Shown here: in pieces, positions 63,866-64,000 of the stretch
Numbering within the stretch: the first letter of the stretch is position 1
How the letters are laid out: the number at the start of each line of letters is the position of its first letter
Assembly (NCBI RefSeq): GCF_001245615.1
Contig: NZ_CWKH01000003.1
Span: forward strand, 186,001 to 250,000
Reading direction: 5' to 3'
DNA: 64,000 nucleotides
From: Mycolicibacterium neworleansense
Lineage (GTDB): Bacteria > Actinomycetota > Actinomycetes > Mycobacteriales > Mycobacteriaceae
Translations under genes and position numbers: made by a program
Notes under the pieces: model-generated
Told to the model about the DNA's origin: nothing
The model's database searches: none
The model's input: only the letters and a program-made list of their open reading frames with translations

Positions 63866-64000
63866 TGACCATCACGACCCTCGCCGCCGAAACCGTCGGC
63901 AACCCGGCCGCCAACATCGGCATCTTCAGCCTGTTCGTCGTCGTCACGATGATCGTGGTGATCAAGGCCAGCAAGCGCAACGCCACCGCCGACGAATTCT
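63865..64000 (+). CDS. Sodium:solute symporter (ActP-like), paralog B, partial
   Basis: The first 45 codons of a second SSS symporter; it runs off the window. The visible part has a short N-terminus (TITTLAAETVGNPAANIG), helix 1 (IFSLFVVVTMIVVIKAS) and the start of the conserved KRNATADEF block. It directly follows the DUF485 gene, the standard ActP arrangement. Whether it completes normally cannot be seen. Confidence 0.8.
   Translation, partial: MTITTLAAETVGNPAANIGIFSLFVVVTMIVVIKASKRNATADEF

Overview
This window is a high-GC actinobacterial chromosome segment, almost certainly from a non-tuberculous, probably fast-growing Mycobacterium (Mycolicibacterium). The evidence is a run of mycobacterial signature genes: mshB (mycothiol), fbiC (F420), lpqW and pimE (PIM/lipoarabinomannan), a WS/DGAT acyltransferase, DUF732 and Ala/Pro-rich secreted proteins. 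Their order matches, from memory and in the opposite orientation, M. tuberculosis Rv1202 (dapE) down to Rv1156. No rRNA, tRNA, CRISPR array, insertion sequence or phage gene was seen.

Layout. 0-9.5 kb: S4 protein, dapE and dapD (lysine/DAP branch), a small secreted protein, a VOC protein, a FadD36-like acyl-CoA synthetase, a DUF309-NUDIX fusion, a 2OG-Fe(II) oxygenase and the proline-catabolic pair pruB-pruA. 9.5-20.5 kb: the PucR-type activator pruC, a carotenoid oxygenase, a NarL-type two-component pair, a DapC-like aminotransferase, ferredoxin fdxC, fadH, a GAF-ANTAR protein, a YceI protein and an Excalibur-domain secreted protein. 20.5-27.4 kb: fbiC, a secreted Lys-tailed protein, an Rv1171-like membrane protein, mshB and a ClC channel. 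27.4-37.1 kb: an accessory-looking island of five paralogous secreted Ala-rich proteins with lysine-rich tails, interrupted by lpqW. Long, locally AT-rich intergenic stretches and strong hairpin terminators separate the paralogs. In M. tuberculosis the corresponding slots hold PE/PPE genes. 37.1-53.8 kb: typA, two small proteins, a 970-residue sugar-dehydrogenase/PKD mosaic, a PNPOx-like protein with a WS/DGAT, and a tightly overlapping narK-narG-narH-narJ-narI nitrate respiration operon. 53.8-64 kb: mutT2, phhB, pimE, two Ala/Pro-rich secreted proteins (one frameshifted), a 49-codon small gene, an HhH-GPD protein, an NTF2-like protein, a DUF732 protein, and a LytS/LytTR two-component pair overlapping a small membrane protein and a sodium:solute symporter. 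A second such transporter pair follows and runs off the end.

How the genes work together. dapE, dapD and the DapC-like aminotransferase belong to meso-DAP/lysine synthesis. pruB, pruA and pruC form a proline oxidation module. lpqW and pimE act in PIM/LAM assembly. narKGHJI supports nitrate respiration, and the adjacent WS/DGAT-PNPOx pair has a candidate DosR-like box, suggesting a hypoxia link. The most unusual items are the paralog island, including one member that has lost its stop codon and reads through its own terminator. Others are a perfect 20-bp palindrome filling the mutT2/phhB divergent gap, the DUF309-NUDIX fusion, the frameshifted Ala/Pro-rich gene, and hairpin repeats sharing a 16-mer at loci about 36 kb apart. 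All functional assignments come from reading motifs and from recalled family knowledge; no database search was run.
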